Shown here piece after piece: positions 13,249-25,579 of a stretch of DNA of 64,000 nt. The DNA lies in contig ADNK01001636.1 in assembly GCA_000320545.1 (NCBI GenBank), forward strand, positions 52,495 through 116,494, written 5' to 3'. A model generated the notes under the pieces. The model had not been told where the DNA came from, did not search any database, and saw only the letters and a program-made list of their open reading frames with translations. This DNA comes from Bigelowiella natans CCMP2755. Lineage: Eukaryota > Cercozoa > Chlorarachniophyceae. Position numbers and translations under genes: made by a program. The first letter of the stretch is position 1; every line of letters starts with the position of its first letter.

Positions 13249-14226
13249 CTTCTTCTTCTTCTTCTTCTTCTTCTTCTCGATTTACTTGTGAGGGAGGATA
13301 GATAATAACGACCTGGTTGTCAAAGTGTTGCGGTTGATCGGTCCATGGTCCCTCGTGTCCGCTCCTATCAGCATGCATAGCTCCGATAGTGTGCGCTCCG
13401 CTCAGTGCGACAATCTGTTCAAGATGTCGATAGATATGAGAATTTTTATCACTCACAGTGATCGCATATCTCTTCGTCTTCATATCATTACGCAGTCTTC
13501 TTACTTCTTGATCCGTAAGTGCCATGCGATGGAAGACGTCTCGGAGATGCGGACATCCAAGCTGGGCATCCGGCAATCGACCCCTTTACAACGCAAATTC
13601 AAAGTTGGTTAACGTTCCAAATCGATCAATGAGTATGCTTGTATCGTGAAAATCCATGTTTTCCTTAAATTTGTGTAGGGGGGTGGTGCGATAACTAGCG
13701 TGATTTTTCGTACTCCTCAACACTATCCTTAGCAGAAGTCGCATCGGTTCGCCCTGGTCTCCATGAGATTTTTGGTCCCCCCATTTCCTCTACAGCAACA
13801 ATCGCAGCGAGGCTCCAGAGGTCTGCGTAAGTAACACTCGAGTACTTCTTTTTTAAGGGCTCCAACAAGGAACGTGCGATGTCGAGTCCGTTGTTAGCAC
13901 CATGCGTAGATTCGCCTGCAGAAAACCTCATCGCACCCCGAGGACCTCCGGTACCGCTTTTAGAATCGAAGGTGCCTGCAATGAAATCCGATGCAATGAT
14001 GCTAGAATACAAGGTTCTGAAATTCCACTCGAAGTTTAGGCAGGTATGAATCTTGCTGACCTGCATCGTGCCAACTGAGGCGAACGAGAATCGGGCCGCA
14101 AGTTTTCTCGCGTATGAGTTCTCGGATATCTTCAGAAAGGGCCGTGTAGTCGGATTGGGCTGCGCTTGTCCAGGCTGTGCAGAGGACGAGGACGAGGGCG
14201 ATTGAGGAAAGAAGTGCGGAAGTCAT
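12744..14226 (-). CDS. Class I heme peroxidase (ascorbate/cytochrome c peroxidase type), ER-targeted
   Basis: Reduces hydrogen peroxide using heme; the electron donor (ascorbate or other) cannot be read. Six exons, 14226-14061, 13975-13714, 13583-13505, 13414-13313, 13117-12908 and 12839-12744, total 915 nt and encode 304 residues. It opens with a clear signal peptide ([19 protein letters not shown], then Ser/Ala). It shows the distal Arg/Trp/His motif VRLSWHDAG, the GGPRGAMRF segment, [15 protein letters not shown], the proximal His motif [19 protein letters not shown] and LPTDVAML. Length and motif order match plant ascorbate peroxidases. The last four residues are KTEL, a KDEL-like ER retrieval signal, so the likely site is the ER lumen or a connected compartment. 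It is head-to-head with the RING gene and convergent with the large SET gene. Confidence 0.93.
13219..13277. repeat. (CTT)n microsatellite in peroxidase intron 4
   Basis: About 59 bases of almost perfect CTT on the + strand, i.e. an AGA (purine) tract on the transcribed sense strand. This is the reverse of the usual pyrimidine-sense arrangement in the window. Confidence 0.95.
13415..13504 (-). other. Phase-0, stop-free 90-nt intron of the peroxidase gene
   Basis: The segment starts GTAAGA and ends CTTGAACAG on the minus strand and is exactly 30 codons without a stop, so it reads as a peptide insert. Removing it restores the family sequence [18 protein letters not shown] next to the proximal His. 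Retention would place 30 residues beside the heme. Confidence 0.85.
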
Positions 14227-14699
14227 TTTGCGATGCTGTATCGTATTTTCGGAAATGGGGAGACGTCAGCAAAATGGAATTGTCTCACCCGTTAAATCCA
14301 AGGAATAATGAGACCTTTTTGATTCACAGGGATTTTTTGTAAAACTAGGGTTTAGAGGTAAACATGCACGAACAAACAATCTTTTTTTCAGATCTTTTCC
14401 AATGGCATTTTGTCTGGAGCATGAGGAGTCGCAAGTACCCCTACCAGATAGACACGTGAACCAAACACAGAAAAATTGCCACTCGCGACAAGGCCAATTG
14501 CGATACTTTCCCAAGAAAATCTCGACTCATTACCGGTAAGTGTTCATACAGCGGCGACAACCCACCACTGTGCCACGTGTACTCTTCGAACATAGTTGAC
14601 AGTGAATTTGATCTTACGACTTGCCGCTACCTAAGACGAACTGTCTAAATTCCCTGCGATGGCCTTTTACTTTCTCACGATCGAACATTTCACTTTACA
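14227..14699. promoter_or_regulatory. Divergent 5' spacer (peroxidase / RING)
   Basis: A 473-base gap between two start codons that point away from each other, so it must hold both promoters unless an upstream non-coding exon exists. A GACGTCA (CRE-like) word lies about 40 bases upstream of the peroxidase ATG. No TATA box stands out. Confidence 0.45.
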
Positions 14700-15688
14700 A
14701 TGTCCTCCCCCCCGACCCTCCACCACCTAGAACCTTCTGGAGAAGACAATCACGAGGATCTTACCTGTGCAATATGCTATTTCCACTTCGCCGAGCCTGT
14801 GAAAACTCCCTGCGGGCATGTCTTCTGTAAAAATTGCCTGGTGAAATCTTTTGGATTTATCCGGCCTCCACGTTGCCCGATGTGCCGAGCTGATTGGTAA
14901 GAATGAATTATTATTCAAAAACTTTCGTCCAGCCGAGTTTCCTTATAAGCATCATTCCCATGTTCAGTACGGCAGTGAGAGTATTCGAGCTGAAGGTTGT
15001 TACGGAGATCGAGAAGGCTGTACGTCGAGTCGATTCGGAGTACAAAGAGCGAGCTAGCAAAGCAATTGCGGAGGTAAATTGATTTTCGCTGATTATGTCA
15101 CTATCCCATCTATTAAGGCCATTTGAAATATCGATAATATTCTACCTTTACAGCGCAAGGTATGGATGCAATCAAAGCTGCTATTCCCCATGCTACAAAC
15201 CAGTAGCGATTCCAGCTCTGGCGGCATCTTCGAGGTTTAAAACTTATCACAATTTCTGCCTAGAGAGTAACATCCGACTATAATTCATGCAATAGGTGAG
15301 TGGTGCTGGAGAGGACAATGTGAACGGAATTTATATAGTAGGAAATATTTCCTCATACCTTGGCCCACAGCTCTATTACAAGCCAGGGACCCAAATATAC
15401 ATATTCCGATGGAATAGAAGGGAATGGATTATTGCCTCTTTGGAGCACGGATTTGAAGCCCTTAACCGACGTTACTACAAAGTCGATTGCAATTTTGTTC
15501 CAGAAGATACTCCCCCAGGTGAAGGTTGGATCGTTGCGCCTTCTGGATTGGGCATTAGTCCAGCCCCCACTGTGAGAGTCGTACAGCAGGGAGATCGAAT
15601 TTCTCCACGACTGCTACAGCCTTTAGCTCAGAGCGCCAATGTATCCGATGCGTCACCTTCTAGATGTTCTCCCTGCTCGATCATGTGA
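14700..15688 (+). CDS. RING-finger E3 ubiquitin ligase with C-terminal CaaX box
   Basis: Four exons, 14700-14896, 14968-15073, 15154-15234 and 15296-15688, total 777 nt and encode 258 residues. The N-terminal C3HC4 RING shows CAIC, CGHVFCKNC and CPMC at about residues 22-64, the E2-binding fold of ubiquitin ligases. A charged helix follows (VVTEIEKAVRRVDSEYKER). The C-terminal domain begins VSGAGEDNVNGIYIVGN, a form I associate with algal and protist repeat proteins of unknown role, and includes SLEHGFEALNRRYYK and PSGLGISPAPTV. The protein ends CSIM, a CaaX motif whose final Met favours farnesylation, so membrane anchoring is inferred. The start was chosen as the first ATG that keeps the RING in frame. 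Confidence 0.85.
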
Positions 15689-16423
15689 ATTCCTGTCACA
15701 TTAAGATCTTTTGTGTTCCATCTGAACCGATATGTCGTCTAGAACCGGTGCGTTTAATTACATTTGCTTCCCAAAAGTGCCGCCTATGAATGCAGAGTAC
15801 TGAAGCAGCTATCTAATTTGTGTCTCTGGAAACGTATACCACAATCATGTACTTCACTTGTTGGTTACATGCCTGCATTGTTTGAACAACCTATGATGCA
15901 GATCGCTAGTGATGGTGCACTTCTAGACTTGCACAAAGCTAGAAAGCTTTCGATGATGATTTCTTCCACATTCTTCAAGGAAGTTTTGACCAACAATGAA
16001 GTGGAGCATGGCCAGTCTGTCGTGCCAGACTGCGCAGGAACACACATCGCGCACGCATGCCTAGATGTAACGCAGCACTTCTAGACTTGCTGGATTGCGG
16101 TCAATCCATCCTAGCCAGCTAGCTAGACTTGCACGGCTAAAAGTACATACCACCTCGCGCATATCTGACAGTCTGAATGTACGTAATTGATGTTGCTGAA
16201 GGTTCGTTCATGCATCTTTCGCAAACAATAGCTCTCAATTTTGCTCACATGCAACTCCAAACTCACACATCGGCATTCAGCACATCTAGCATCTAGACAT
16301 GCTAGCATGGCTAGCATGTGCATGTAGGCATCTAATAGACATGTGCCATGAATACAGCAAGTCGCTCGGGACAGGCTGATGATGTCGACTCATTCTTGAT
16401 TTATTCTTGGCACACTAACGTGA
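15689..16423. other. Convergent spacer rich in CTAGC/TGCATG words
   Basis: 735 bases between the 3' ends of the RING and ABCA genes with no exon. From about 16060 it carries repeated CTAGC, GCATG and ACATG words, including a tandem GCTAGCATG pair near 16300-16320. Confidence 0.5.
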
Positions 16424-19400
16424 TTAAATTGCCATGACTGGCAGTGATGGCTGAGCAAACGTCCTTTCAGACATGCTTCTACTTTCTCCAGCTCGATCAT
16501 CCTCTCCAGCGTTGCAAAAATCAGTATTTATATTTTGTGAAGGTTCACGACTAGCAGCTGCGTTGGAGACGATAGATCTTGATGCAGAACGACCATCCTT
16601 CTCACCTCTGTAAGTATAATTGCTATTATAGCGTGGTAACACTTTCGCATCACCCATGCTTTTTTTTCTCTCATTTTCTTTTTCATCCCTGTAATCATTG
16701 TCATCGCTGTAATCGTTATGGTCTTCACGTTGCTGTGGGTTGGAAGCTGCTGACGCAATCTGAATAAAAATCTGTTCAAGCGATGCTTGTGTGACGCTAT
16801 AATCCGCCACACACAATCTTTCCTTGTGCTTCTCGATAACTGAGAAGATATTCGCTAAGAAGCTGCTGTTGCTACTGCTGCTGCTGCTGCTGCTGGATGA
16901 GTGGTCAGACGAGCAATGTCCTCTTTCGTCTTTCTCTGCCTGCCCCCTATACTGTCTGCTTTTCACCTTTGCCTCTTTGGGCAGCTCCATTCGCAGCAGG
17001 CCGTTTCTAAGTCGCTCCGACACCACTGCACGGGGAAAGTACGACTGGATGAACGCGATAAAATTGTCGAAGTGTTCAGGACTCATTTTGGCCTCTATCT
17101 GGTAGCCCTTCCCGAGGCGAGTCTTTAGGTGCTGCACTGAGCCTAAGCACTGCAACCTCCCCCCAACCATGATTCCGATTCGCCCACACAGAGCTTCGCA
17201 TTCCTCCATGCTGTGTGTTGTGAGGATAACAGAGCAGCGCTTGGCCACACGCTCGATCACGTCCCACATGAACCGCCTCGAGACGGGGTCCATCCCAGAG
17301 CTTGGCTCGTCTAGGAACACAACTGAGGGCTCGCCGATGAGAGAGAGCGCCAGCGAAAGTTTCCGTTTGTTGCCGCCAGAATATGTTCCAGCAGGAATGT
17401 CTGCATATTGCGTGAGACCGACGGTGGATATGAGCTCCTGCACTCTGTCGTCTAGAGCCTGTGGATCTACGTTGCGAATCCTCGCATACATGGCAATGTG
17501 CTCGCGCGCTGTCATCAGGTCGAAGAGGGGGTCGAATTGGGGGCAGTAGCCCATGTGCCGACGCACTTCTGTTCGGGCACTCTCGCAGTTGAGGTTTAAG
17601 ATGAAAGCGCTTCCTGCAGTACTGTCGATGTCGCCCGTGATCATCTTGAGCGTGGTGGTCTTTCCTGCCCCGTTTATACCCAAGAAGCCAAAGCACTGGC
17701 CGCGTGGGATCCCGAGGCACAAGTTGTCCACCGCCCGAACACCTCCTTCTCCGCCGTTGTAAATTTTCGTCAGGTTGCGAATGTACACGAGGTCGCGAGT
17801 CTGCTCGCCTGTTGTAGCCAGGATGCGTCGACGTTCCGCAAGGACATCTTTGTTCACAGCTACCTCTCTCTCCCCATCATCGTCGTCAATCGTCGTTGCC
17901 CTCTCCCTCGTCCCAACTTTGCTGTCGGTGTGCTCTTCTGCTTGTGCCTCTCCGCCTTCACTAGCCGCAGCTTGGCTTCGGTTCTCCATCGAAATTCTAG
18001 TCCCTCCCCCCCCCCCTTCCACTCTCACTCCAAGGCTTGAGATGGATGCTGCTGATAAAGCAGTCGATCCTCCATCTCTTCTTCTCCCCCTCCTTCTGCC
18101 TGGCCACCTATCGATGCGACCCAGCGCTTTATGCATATCTGGCATCCTGTGCAGCATCGCATGCAGCGCGCGGTACTCGATTAAGAGGGTACACAGGCAG
18201 AATACGACTGCCTCGACGACCAAGTATCGCAGAGATCTGCCCAGCACCTCTTCATCCCATGGGGACACATTCTCGCCAAGGAGTAAGTTCCGCAGCCGCC
18301 TGACGCTCTGATTTATGAGCCCCTCCCCGAAGCAGAAGGCGGGCGAGAAGCGATAGTAGAACTTGAGCTCGCGATTGAGCTCCATGGTCCCGCTGAGGCC
18401 GTCCAGCAGCGCGGAGGTCACCACCAGTAGGAAACCAACAACGAACAGAATTCCGGCGATGGAAATCTGGGCGGTGGTGTGATTCTCGAAGAGGAAGGAG
18501 AGGCAGTACGCCTGCGGGATGCTGGCCATACCGTACAGGAGAAAGAGCAGAAACACGGATTGCAGGCTCTCCGGGTCGCCCGTCAGGTCCTTGTCGTCGT
18601 AGGCGCGGAAGATGAGCATGGTGCCTATGACGATAACGAGGTAGTTTGCCACATCCCAAAAGTAGTTTGCTGCCCAATACCTATATACATGGCGGTGGTG
18701 ATGTAATGAATGAATAAATGCCAAGCAGTAACAGCAGCAGGAGCAGCTACGAGCAAGACTAATGAGATGACATCGCGCTCTCTGTACTACACAATTTAGA
18801 CAAAGGAAAACGCCTCCTTTCCCCCCTCTCTATTTTGCAAAAGGTCTATATCTTGCACACACGCACACGCCTACTGGCCTGTCAAAAGAAGATGGAACAC
18901 AATACCGCTGGTGTTGCTGCCAAGTCATGGTTCTCTTCTTCTTCTTAATATTATTAATACGATCTTTCTTCTTCTTCTTCTTCTTCTTCTTCTTATCATC
19001 ATCATCATCATTATTATTACATGATCTGGGAAAGGCCAGACACCAACTGCAAGTGCTTAGCCTTTACAGCGCGTTCTTTGACGATAAAAATGACAAATGT
19101 TGCTGGGATGTAACAGAATGGGATGAGTAGAAATAGCGCAGCAAAAAGAGACAGAATAGCCTTCAGTTGCAGAGATTTGCGCGCGGTGAGGGGGAGTGGG
19201 TGCGAGGAGAGGCCGTAATCCGCGCCATTCTGGCCTGATTTCGTCTGCAGCTTGGCTCGAGTGTACTCAGCGAGGTAGCTCGGTAGAACGTGGAAACCTG
19301 TGGTGTTGTGCATGATCGTCATTTCCGGCCTCACCGTCGTTGTGTTTGGCAGCCCCAGTGAGCTTCCATTGTTCACAACCACATTATCCAGACCGCCCTC

Positions 19401-22400
19401 TGAGCTTTGCAGCACCCCGCTAAGATTCACGCTCCGAAATCCCTGGCGTAAATTTCCCGGGATCGTCACCGTGATCTCGTCGTCTGGCACGTATGCACAG
19501 AATCGCAGCGCCTCGAAGCGAATTCCTAGCAGTGACACTGACATGTTCGTCGACTCGTGAACGCCATATTCCGCAGGATCAAGCTGCAGGCCGTTGTTCT
19601 TTAGGTGATCGACCGTCTGCTCCGAAATTCCTCTTCGCGGCGGCCTCGGTGTTGTATAGCTCTCCGGTGTCTCGAGGAGCAGGCCGTCGTACAGGCTCGC
19701 ATTCAGCCTTAGGGAGGGGCCGGAGGGCGAGATGTTAAGCAGGAGCACCAGCATTACCATGGCGACAAGGATCAGTGGAAGTACTATCTCATAGAACCTT
19801 CCTACGGGGTCTCGCTTGGAGCAGTTCCAGCGCTTTTTCAAGACCTCGACAAACTGGGTGGGATATCCCACCCGCGGTCGCCGGGCTACTGCTGCTACTG
19901 GCTTTACAGGCTGTACAGGAGCATTGCTGCTGGTAGTTGTCGTAATGAGGGTATTCGTTACCGCTTTTCCTTGGGGATGGCGTTGGTGCTTATTGTGCCC
20001 TATCTTCGTTTGTGCTGCTCCTCTCGCTTTCTTTTGCTCTTGCGCTTTGATTTCTCCTTCTTCTTCCCCCCCCCTTCTATCCTCTCCCTTCTCCTTCTTC
20101 TCTTCCGTTTGCTTGCACCGCTGTGGTGATGTTGCAGCAGTCTCGGTGCATACGCTACCAGTATCCCTGTCGGAGTCCGCAGTGAGGGAGTCGATGTGGC
20201 CAATCTTTATGAAAACCTCCTCCAGTGTAGTCATGCTGATGCCATAGCTTCCAAGCTCAAGTTTCCCCTTCTCGGCATCTAGGATGTGAAATAGATGAGC
20301 AAACCTGGCTGTTTGGCCCAACGGCAGCTGGATCGAGAGCTCTCCGGCTTGTTGCGACACAATTCTTGCGTCGGGAATGTGGGATGAAACGAGCCGAAAG
20401 ATCCTCTTGTGAAAGCTGCCGTTCTTCTTACTCCCTCCACCCTGCCTCTCCTCCTCCTCCTCCTCATGTTTCCCTTCCCCAGCCCCTACCGAAGAAGAAG
20501 AAGAAGCACTCGTCCCTTTTACCAAAGTTAGGTTGTAGCCGACTCCGAATCTGGATTTCAGGAACAGCGAAGTGCCAAGCGCACGCAGCCTCCCCGCCAC
20601 CATAATCGCGATGCGGTCCCCTAAGATATCCGCCTCGTCCATAAAATGAGTCGTCAGAATCACGGTTCTGTGCCTTCTGCACTTCCGCAAGAGTCCCCAT
20701 GTAAAACGGCGTGAGTAAGGGTCCATTCCCGTCGTAGGCTCGTCGAGGAACACGATCTTGCTACTGCCCAATAAAGCGATGGCCACGCTCAGTTTCCGTT
20801 TCATTCCTCCGCTCAAGGCTGCCGAGTATACGTCTCTCTTCCTCTGCAATCCTACTTCCCTGAGCATTTTGTCTGCCTCCTGCCTTAGCGCCAAGCCTTT
20901 CAGGCCTTTGAGGGTCCCGAAGAACTCAAGGTGCTCGTAGCATGTCAGCCGGTCGAAAAGCACATTATGCTGAGGGCACACCCCCATCAGCTTCCGCAGC
21001 TGCCTCATGTCTGCTCGTAGACGAAGCTTCCCGAAAAGCCTGGCGTCCCCAGATGTGGGTAGGATCAAGCCGGTTAGCATACCGATGGTCGTGGTCTTTC
21101 CAGCGCCGTTGTGCCCCAAGAGCGACAGGATTTCGCCTTCGTAAAGATCGAGATTGAGGCCGTTCACTGCAACCCGCACATGCTGCCGCTCATTTCCTCC
21201 TTCTCGACAGAGGAGGGTGCTGCTCGGACTGCTACAGCTGCTCAAAGGGAACACCTTTCTAAGTCCGCGAATCGACACGCTTTTACCTCCTCTTAGCGAG
21301 GTTTCAATGAAGCTGCTCTTCTTCCCCCTTTCCCACCTATCTTGCCCCGCCTTCCCGTCGTGGTGGTCGTTGCCTTCGCCGCCATCGACGGACTCGCCTT
21401 CGGGAGAGCTCCAATCAATTGCTCGGCTACTGCTTTGAAGGCTTGGACACCAATACGCAGGGGAGAGGGGGAACCATAGCGGGAGGCTCGAGCCGTACGT
21501 GTTCGGCACCGTCTTCTCGGCGTACCACGCAAGGAAGAAGTAGAGCACGGTATCGAAGAATAGCATGCCCATCACCGTGGAAAATGAGACAACCGCAGGA
21601 TCGCTTGCGTTGTCCCACGTCACCCCGCGGCCGATTCCCTCATTGGCAAGAAGCACGTCAATGCCGAAGGCGTAGGCCGTCGGAGAGAGCATAGAGGCGG
21701 CAACAATCTGCGACCCCTGCGCGGAATCCTCATTCCCAAAGAAGATATACCTTGGAAGAACCATCACGAAGAGAATCACGGGGCCGACGATCCCGGCCGG
21801 TTTCGCACGGGAGAAGAAGGCGCTTACGAAGAGGCCGAATGCGAGGCAGGAGGTGTTGAAGAGCCAAATGTATGCAATTAGCAGCGACAGAGAGGAGTTC
21901 GGGAAGACAGAGACGTTATACAAGTAGCCGGAAATGAACGCTACGAATGTGAAGGGGAGGAAGAACGTGACTGCCCACGACAGCATGAAGGTCCATTCCT
22001 TAAGACCCATGATCTTCATCGTCTCTTTGGTGCGCGTCTCCTTCTCCAAAACTATGTACTTCAAGAGCTGGGAAACGGGGTACATCATGCTCAGAGCTGT
22101 CACGATGCCCATGAGCGGCCCTGCAGCAACGTAGAAGGCGTTGAAGTCGTACTCATCGGTGGGAAAGGGGACGCCGACAATTTGCCCAAATGTCTCATTC
22201 ACCAGCTCCCCCACTCGCAGCTGCCTCAATCGCTCATTCTTCCTTGCGTTGTTTATCAGCGTATTCAGGTCGCTTGGCCCAAGGATGTTACCGTTACTAC
22301 GGCTACTACTACCACTTCGTGACAGCGACACTCCCTGAGTGATGTCCGCAAGGAGCTCTCCAATGGCCGTAGCGTTGAAGAGTAGACTGGCATCGACCCC

Positions 22401-23007
22401 CGTTGTCGTTGGCTGGACGTTCGCAAGGTCATCGCCTTCAACCCAGTAGCGGGACCCGACGTACTCGCGCATGGCGTTCTGGATGGAGAGGAACCCGGAC
22501 GTGTAGTACTGACGGTACACGGGGTTGAGGCCGACCACGAAGCGGTTGTAAGCGCGGCGCGTGTCGGGAATGGTGGTGTAGTTCATTCGAATGGTGTACC
22601 GCATTTCGAGGGAGGCTTCGTTCAGGCGATCAAACACCACCGCTCCCCAGAAGCGGCCGTTCTTGAAGTTCCCGTTGGCAAGATCCACCCCCCGACGCAC
22701 AGCGTCAGCCTCACTCGCGTAGATCCTTACGTCGGTGTTTGCGCTGAAGAAAGGATAGCGCAGTCGAAGGTACTGCACCGCTTTGCGCACGGCCGGGGAA
22801 TCCGGGGCGAAAGCGAGCTCCCCGAGGTAGATCAGATTCCTGATGAATGCCAAAACGATGGTGATGAGGATGATGATGCTGCGATAGGTGCGTGAAGGTG
22901 CAATATGAAAGTCTCTCGAGGGAGGAGTCGTCCTTCCAACATCGGCACCTGTAGCTGTCGTCAACGAGAGAAAGAATCTCTAATGCTTCCTCAAACGATT
23001 GATCCTG

Positions 23008-23058
<51 letters not shown>

Positions 23059-23192
23059 AAAGGAGAACGGCAGATATGCGAAGAAAATTAAGGTAATGTT
23101 AAGAACGGAGCAGAAAGGCCAGTATAACTACTTCTAACAAATTAAATGGAATGGCTCTTCTGCGATGTGATAATAATAATAATAATAATAAT

Positions 23193-23224
<32 letters not shown>

Positions 23225-24046
23225 GGTGGTTGTGGTGATGATGATGATGAACCTGGGACTCAACATAGGAACGTATGGCAAGATGTGCAGCCTATTAGTT
23301 TGCATTAATGAACACGATTAATGAATATACGACACTTTATGAAAGGTCGAAAACAATTCGCGACTATGCGGCGATGAAACTTGAGCAAAGTAGTAGTAGA
23401 GTAGTATTTGTAGTAGAAGTAATATCACAACCACGAACAGATCCAGATTTATCAGCGGTAGTGGCCCTAACACCAGCAAAATCAGCAAGATCGATCAGAC
23501 TAGTATCCGATATAAAGGGCTCAGGAAATCATTATTCTGTCTCTCTACGAATCATCATCATCATTATCTGTTTCTACGAAACATGATCTTCGTTATGCGT
23601 GATTGCTTGTGCTTGGTTTTGAGTGCTAGCTATATGGGGGGGAAACTAACGCCGACCATGATAACCCAGAAGATCGAAAGCATTTAAGGTTGATTTGGAG
23701 GATGAGAGAGCTGCACAATCTATACCCTACAACACGACACATTTCAGAAGTACCCTGCATCATCATCGTCATCATCATTAAATCACCACTTATCATTCTG
23801 AGTGGCAGCAGCAGCAGCACCAGCAAGAACAGCATCATCACCCCTGAGTACCTGATTGCACGGATCGAGGAAGATAGTGATGTTTTCCAGGGCCACATTC
23901 GGCACCGTTCGATTTGAGATTCCTGGGAAGTTGAAGGCCCATTGCAAGTGAAGAGGAAGGTTAATATAATATTGATGTCGTTTGATGTGGTGATGGTGGT
24001 GGTGATGTGATAAATTATGATGTGTTCTCTCCGTACTGAAACGATA

Positions 24047-24079
<33 letters not shown>

Positions 24080-24767
24080 GCATTGACGAGAGGAGACAAT
24101 GATGGGAATCTATGCCCGACTTCTTCCATTATTTACCCTCAATATCTTTGACAGTGATGTTGTTATTCTTCAGGGCCTCCCGCAGTCCAGAACTCTGCTT
24201 GATCTGATGGCCACAGCGCATGTCAGCAAAGCATGCATATGGTAAGAGGAAATTGTTAATACGTGCGACAACGAGAGAATGAGAAGGAAAAGAAGATTCA
24301 AGTAGCAACAGACACACATCAATTTAATAGAATAGAGCACCAAAGCTGAAACGTTTATCGCATCAAAGTTGTTCCTGAGGACGTCGATAATACTTTCCAA
24401 TTGGGAGGAGTTGAAAGTCCCGGAGAAGTTCAAAGGTGTTGAATCTCTCAGCTGTGTGGCCAGCGAGGGGCCAATTTGAGACAGCCTACGGGTTTATTTT
24501 AAGTCACTGAACCGCACTGTGATGGCAGCTTGAGGTGCAGATTATCTAAAGATGTTAATTGAAATGAAATGATTCTGCTATGATCCTCTTTTTATTGTTT
24601 CCGTTAAATGTGCTCATATGCTGCTATGCCATTAGCATTATCTATCGTCATTGTCGTCGTTGTTGTTTCCGTCATTAGCATTACAAATTTGTTATTGCAG
24701 CCGTGTCGTTCGCATAAATCTGTGGTGTTACCGTTGAGCAAGGAGTTAATTTCCATCAATATTTCCG

Positions 24768-24829
<62 letters not shown>

Positions 24830-25579
24830 CATTCGAAAATTTTGATACGAAATGTAGCAAGATGGGAGGGTTCTATAGACCTTGGTCTCAATTGATTCGA
24901 CGAACGGCAAGGAGAGAATGTACCTAGTAATACATGCAAGGTTTGTCATGCCTGAATAATTTCATGCTTCAATTCTGTTTCTAAAATTTCTTACCCGCCT
25001 ACGAGTAACAGTGAGAGCAGCACAGGCGCCATAAAGAGCATACAGGTGCTTCGGGGATAGCGCCTCATTATTTTGCAGTTCTTCCTCAACACGGTACTTA
25101 GCTGCCGACACCCTGTGCCGCACTTCACAAAAGAAAACAGAAAGAAAGAACGCACAGTTTCCCAATATGAGCATGGGGAACGCTGAACCAGTTGTGCATA
25201 AAATCCATCTGTGCTATCGTGAGATGATGTTACTTTGGTAGTATTGTATTGCATTAGCCACTGATGCGTGCACGTTCGATCGCAGTAGTGTTCGAATATT
25301 CACCTCCTTTCGACTAAATCCATTGGATTTTGCTGTTGTCCAGACCTCTCCATCTAGTTGGGTCGTGAATTCATCCCACTCAATCTTTCCGTCACTTCCT
25401 GCTTTGTATACTGTCGCAGAAGAGCTTCCTGGGGAGATTAGGAGACAGGCAAAAATGCAAATTCGGACTGTGGCCAAAAAAAACTGGCATTCCTAGCTCG
25501 AAATCAAATGAACACGTGCTGTTATACCTCCACGGCTCCCCCTCGCCGTGATGCTGCCCAGCTCCACAGTCGGCATCAT
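16424..25579 (-). CDS. Full-length ABCA-family transporter
   Basis: Predicted ATP-driven lipid or sterol transporter/flippase in a membrane. Exons 25579-25528, 25428-25304, 25122-24995, 24485-24353 (or to 24341), 24203-24137, 23922-23852, 23004-22949, 22839-19021 and 18680-16424 sum to 6,708 nt (2,235 residues). The short exons supply the cytosolic N-terminus, TM1 (LRKN...PVLLSLLLVGG) and the first large exoplasmic loop with several N-x-S/T sites. Domain 1 has Walker A GHNGAGKTTT (about residue 790), PQHNVLF, signature LSGGMKRKL (about 887) and Walker B IVFLDEPTTGMDP. Domain 2 has GINGAGKTTT (about 1820), PQFDPLF, YSGGNKRKL (about 1920) and VVFLDEPSSGMDP. All catalytic motifs are intact. The linker after NBD1 and the tail are low-complexity and charged. 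The N-terminal exons were found by phase-matched joining and are less certain than the two large exons. Confidence 0.92.
18969..18993. repeat. (CTT)n microsatellite in the large-exon intron of ABCA
   Basis: A short perfect CTT tract followed by ATC/ATT repeats, inside the 340-base intron between the two long ABCA exons. Confidence 0.9.
23009..23054. repeat. (GA)n microsatellite acting as polypyrimidine tract
   Basis: About 45 bases of GA on the + strand, read as CT on the minus sense strand, ending immediately before the acceptor of the 56-base ABCA exon. Confidence 0.9.
24771..24824. repeat. (TA)n microsatellite in ABCA intron
   Basis: Roughly 54 bases of TA with one interruption, in the intron between the TM1 exon and the next exon. 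Confidence 0.95.

Noticed and set aside
23690-23735. Possible extra ABCA exon reading GIDCAALSSSKSTLNAFDLL
   Set aside because: It is bounded by plausible splice sites, but every donor leaves a phase that does not match the next exon. Skipping it gives an exact in-frame joining.
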